This document shows, one piece after another, positions 5,847-7,850 of a stretch of DNA of 7,850 nt. Position numbers and translations under genes: made by a program. How positions within the stretch are numbered: position 1 is the first letter of the stretch; each line of letters starts with the position of its first letter. Source of the DNA: Bacteroidales bacterium (GTDB taxonomy: Bacteria > Bacteroidota > Bacteroidia > Bacteroidales > WRGA01); NCBI GenBank assembly GCA_031279795.1, contig JAITHZ010000002.1, forward strand, positions 1 through 7,850. Direction: 5' to 3'. The notes beneath the pieces are model-generated. The model saw only the letters and a program-made list of their open reading frames with translations. It was not told where the DNA came from and searched no databases.

Positions 5847-7142
5847 TTAATTAATCAAAAAACGAAGAACGTCGTTTCCGTTTGCAATGAGCAACAGCGT
5901 CAACAGAATCGCCATACCGATATACTGTGCGTTTATCAACACTTTTTCGCTGGGTTTTCGGCGAGTAAACATCTCGAACAGCAGGAAAAATACATGGCCT
6001 CCGTCTAATGCAGGAATCGGCAGGATGTTCATAAAAGCCAGAATCAGCGACAGGAACGCTGTCATTTCCCAAAAACTTTGCCAGTTCCATTCCGACGGGA
6101 ATATGCTTCCGATCGTTCCGAAGCCGCCCAGTTTGCTCAATCCGTTTTTAATCAGTTTTAGCTGGCGGACATATACCGAAAGTTTCTGAATGCCGTAGTG
6201 TATGCCGGCGGGGAAAGAACTCCAGAATCCAACTTGGACAATGTTTGCCGGTCGTTTCACGGCAAACCCAATTTGTCCCTTCTCATCCACATCCACAGGT
6301 AGCGTCAGCAACGAGTCGCCACGAAAAAGCAATATATTGACTTGCTGGTTTTTATAATTCCCCAGTAAGGCGACAAAATCGGAAAAAGACGCTGCCGTTT
6401 CCGTATTGATGGCCACAAGGCTGTCGCCTTGCTGGAAGCCGGCGGCGGCAGCCCGCTTTTCGGGCATAATGCTGTCTATGACGGTTGGGAGAATAAACGT
6501 ACAAAACATCTGTCCGGAATTTTCCACCTTGCTCATAAAATCATTCGGCAGGGTTAATTTCGTTTCTTTGTTTTTACGTAAAACCGTAACCTCATCGGCG
6601 TCAATTACTTTAATAAGGCTGATGTCGTCGAAGCGAGTCAGGTGTACGCCATCGGCTGCGAGAATGATATCGCCATTCCGAAAACCGGCTTCACGTGCTG
6701 TTTCACTGAATTTCAACGGTATTTTGTTTATTTCGAGATACGAATCGCCCCAGTTGTACATGACCATTGAATAGATGAACAGGGCTGCGACGAAATTCAT
6801 GACCACGCCGGCAATCATTACCAGCAAACGCTGATAAACCGGTCGGGAACGAAATTCCCATGGCTGAGCCGGACGTTTCATCTGTTCGGTGTCCATGGAT
6901 TCGTCAATCATACCGGCTATCTTCACATATCCGCCGAATGGCAACCAGCCTATGCCGTATTCGGTATGGCTGTTTTTGGGCTTGTAACGAAGCAGTGGAA
7001 ACCACACATCGAAAAACAGGTAGAATTTCTCGACCCGTATGTTGAACGCGCGGGCAACCAAATAATGCCCCAACTCGTGTATTACGACCAGTATCGACAG
7101 GCTGAAAATGAGTTGGAGCGCTTTTATTAAAAATGATTCCAT
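5847..7142 (-). CDS. rseP: Site-2 protease RseP, intramembrane zinc metalloprotease
   Basis: 431-residue inner-membrane protease of the M50B family, which cleaves membrane-spanning segments, classically of anti-sigma factors and remnant signal peptides. Counting from the ATG at 7142 (MESFLIKALQ), the zinc motif HELGH is at 22-26 in the first membrane segment, GGYVKIAG (70-77) follows, GVVMNF is in the second membrane segment (about 112-117), and NILPIPALDGGH (372-383) supplies the third zinc ligand Asp380. Two PDZ-like regions lie between (about 135-215 and 220-295), with GFRNGDIILAADG and GFQQGDSLVAIN as their cores. The frame stays open upstream to a TTG at 7178, but that codon sits inside a likely -7 promoter box and other members start near METF, so ATG 7142 is preferred. 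No rseA-like anti-sigma gene is nearby, so its substrate here is unknown. Confidence 0.96.
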   Translation of the reverse strand: MESFLIKALQLIFSLSILVVIHELGHYLVARAFNIRVEKFYLFFDVWFPLLRYKPKNSHTEYGIGWLPFGGYVKIAGMIDESMDTEQMKRPAQPWEFRSRPVYQRLLVMIAGVVMNFVAALFIYSMVMYNWGDSYLEINKIPLKFSETAREAGFRNGDIILAADGVHLTRFDDISLIKVIDADEVTVLRKNKETKLTLPNDFMSKVENSGQMFCTFILPTVIDSIMPEKRAAAAGFQQGDSLVAINTETAASFSDFVALLGNYKNQQVNILLFRGDSLLTLPVDVDEKGQIGFAVKRPANIVQVGFWSSFPAGIHYGIQKLSVYVRQLKLIKNGLSKLGGFGTIGSIFPSEWNWQSFWEMTAFLSLILAFMNILPIPALDGGHVFFLLFEMFTRRKPSEKVLINAQYIGMAILLTLLLIANGNDVLRFLIN

Positions 7143-7175
7143 AAGAAAAAATGATACATTTTTTTGTTCAGGCTG

Positions 7176-7207
7176 CAAAAGTACAGCTATTTACTTTGAA
7201 AAAGAAA
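7176..7207 (-). promoter_or_regulatory. Probable promoter for rseP-hpt-adk-obg
   Basis: Minus strand TACTTTTG (7183-7176) fully matches the Bacteroides -7 consensus TAnnTTTG. Twenty bases further upstream is TTTC (7207-7204), one mismatch from the -33 consensus TTTG. Transcription would begin near 7170, giving a leader of roughly 28 bases before the ATG at 7142. It lies in the 99-base gap after argS. The weaker -33 box makes this less certain than the dapB promoter. Confidence 0.55.
7178..7197. repeat. Inverted repeat over the rseP -7 box
   Basis: AAAGTA (7178-7183) and TACTTT (7192-7197), plus strand, form a perfect 6-base inverted repeat with an 8-base spacer. One arm lies within the -7 box. 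It could be an operator. As a transcript hairpin it would be weak (all but one pair per arm are A-T) and has no T-tract of the usual kind after it, so a terminator for argS is not supported. Confidence 0.3.
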
Positions 7208-7241
7208 TATTTTATATAATTATTTACTTGTTATTTATTCT

Positions 7242-7850
7242 TTACATTCGTTCCGGCACATCAATTCCCAGCAGTTTCATTCCGGTTTTTACGACATTGG
7301 CTACACATTGCGACAATATCAGACGGAAAAGTTTCCGTTCGTGGTTTTCTTCTCCCAAGATCGAACAGTCGTGGTAAAACTGGTTGTACTCTTTCACCAG
7401 TTCGTAAGTGTAGTTGGCGATAACGGCAGGGCTGCACGTATCGCTGGCTTCCTGCACGATTACCGGAAATTCGGACAGATTGCGGATCAGGCTTTGTTCC
7501 TTTTCGTTTGGCAACATGCCGTTGGGAACGTCCGGCGGCAAAACAATCTGCCGTTCGGCGGCTTTCCGAAGCACCGACCGGATTCGTGCGTGTGTATACT
7601 GGATAAACGGACCGGTATTTCCGTTAAAATCAATGGATTCCTTTGGATTGAAGACCATGTTTTTTCGTGGGTCAACTTTCAGAATGAAATATTTCAGCGC
7701 CCCCATAGCGACTATTTCGGTTATTTGCCGTATTTCGTCGGGCGAACAGTCGTTCAGTTTTCCTGTTTCGCTGGCAATTTCTTCGGCAGTTCGTGTCATC
7801 TCGGCAATTAAATCATCGTCGTCTACAACTGTGCCTTCGCGTGATTTCAT
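7242..7850 (-). CDS. argS: Arginyl-tRNA synthetase, C-terminal part (enters from right edge)
   Basis: The last 202 codons of a class I aminoacyl-tRNA synthetase that charges tRNA-Arg; the catalytic Rossmann domain lies outside the window. The visible part begins at MKSREGTVVDDDDL, the KMSKS-loop equivalent of ArgS, so the Met at 7850 is internal and not the start. Next comes MGALKYFILKVDPRKNMVFN (49-68), then DFNGNTGPFIQYTHARI (74-90), a very conserved ArgS block. The C-terminal helical anticodon-binding (DALR) domain runs from about residue 120 to the end, closing with KLLGIDVPERM then TAA. The 3' end looks complete. It is followed by a 99-base AT-rich gap carrying the rseP promoter; no convincing terminator was seen there. 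Confidence 0.97.
   Translation of the reverse strand: MKSREGTVVDDDDLIAEMTRTAEEIASETGKLNDCSPDEIRQITEIVAMGALKYFILKVDPRKNMVFNPKESIDFNGNTGPFIQYTHARIRSVLRKAAERQIVLPPDVPNGMLPNEKEQSLIRNLSEFPVIVQEASDTCSPAVIANYTYELVKEYNQFYHDCSILGEENHERKLFRLILSQCVANVVKTGMKLLGIDVPERM

Noticed and set aside
5840..5850. AAAGGAG at the rseP stop codon as a Shine-Dalgarno sequence for a small gene or for hpt.
   Set aside because: It is about 45 bases from the hpt ATG, and the nearest downstream ATGs open frames of only three to five codons.
7127..7159. A 10-codon ATG reading frame on the minus strand overlapping the rseP start out of frame (possible upstream leader peptide).
   Set aside because: Very short, no ribosome-binding signal, no attenuator-like codon run, and easily explained by chance in AT-rich sequence.
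1..7850. Search for a novel defence, mobile or biosynthetic system.
   Set aside because: Every stretch is accounted for by conserved core genes or short gaps; no direct-repeat arrays, transposase, integrase, toxin-antitoxin or reverse transcriptase motifs are visible.

Overview
The window reads as a housekeeping and cell-envelope segment of a Bacteroidota chromosome, most likely order Bacteroidales. Evidence: two tandem signal peptidase I genes between dapB and a WbqC-family gene, RseP/HPRT/Adk/Obg proteins of Bacteroidales type, very AT-rich gaps, no strong Shine-Dalgarno sequences, and promoter-like sequences of the Bacteroides type (TTTG, about 20 bases, TAnnTTTG) instead of sigma-70 boxes. 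The genus cannot be told. All nine genes lie on the minus strand, so transcription runs from right to left.

Order of transcription: the 3' part of argS (arginyl-tRNA synthetase, entering from the right edge); a 99-base gap with a probable promoter; then rseP (site-2 protease), hpt (purine salvage), adk (adenylate kinase) and obg (ribosome/stress GTPase) as a compact group in which hpt and adk overlap by 4 bases and adk and obg are 3 bases apart. A second, better-matching promoter sits in the 58-base gap after obg and would drive dapB (lysine/diaminopimelate synthesis), a long signal peptidase I, a short signal peptidase I, and the first 84 codons of a WbqC-family gene that runs off the left edge.

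The genes serve growth and envelope building: diaminopimelate for peptidoglycan, removal of signal peptides, intramembrane proteolysis, nucleotide supply and ribosome assembly. I see no mobile element, CRISPR array, phage gene, RNA gene or foreign island. No gap between genes exceeds about 100 bases.

The most notable observation is that the two signal peptidases are not equivalent. The long one keeps the complete Ser/Lys dyad and the classical box E. The short one keeps the serine but has Gly in place of the general-base Lys, together with three changes in box E, so it may be inactive or work by another arrangement. Other points are a corrected rseP start, inverted repeats built around the -7 boxes of both promoters, and the WbqC-family fragment at the left edge.
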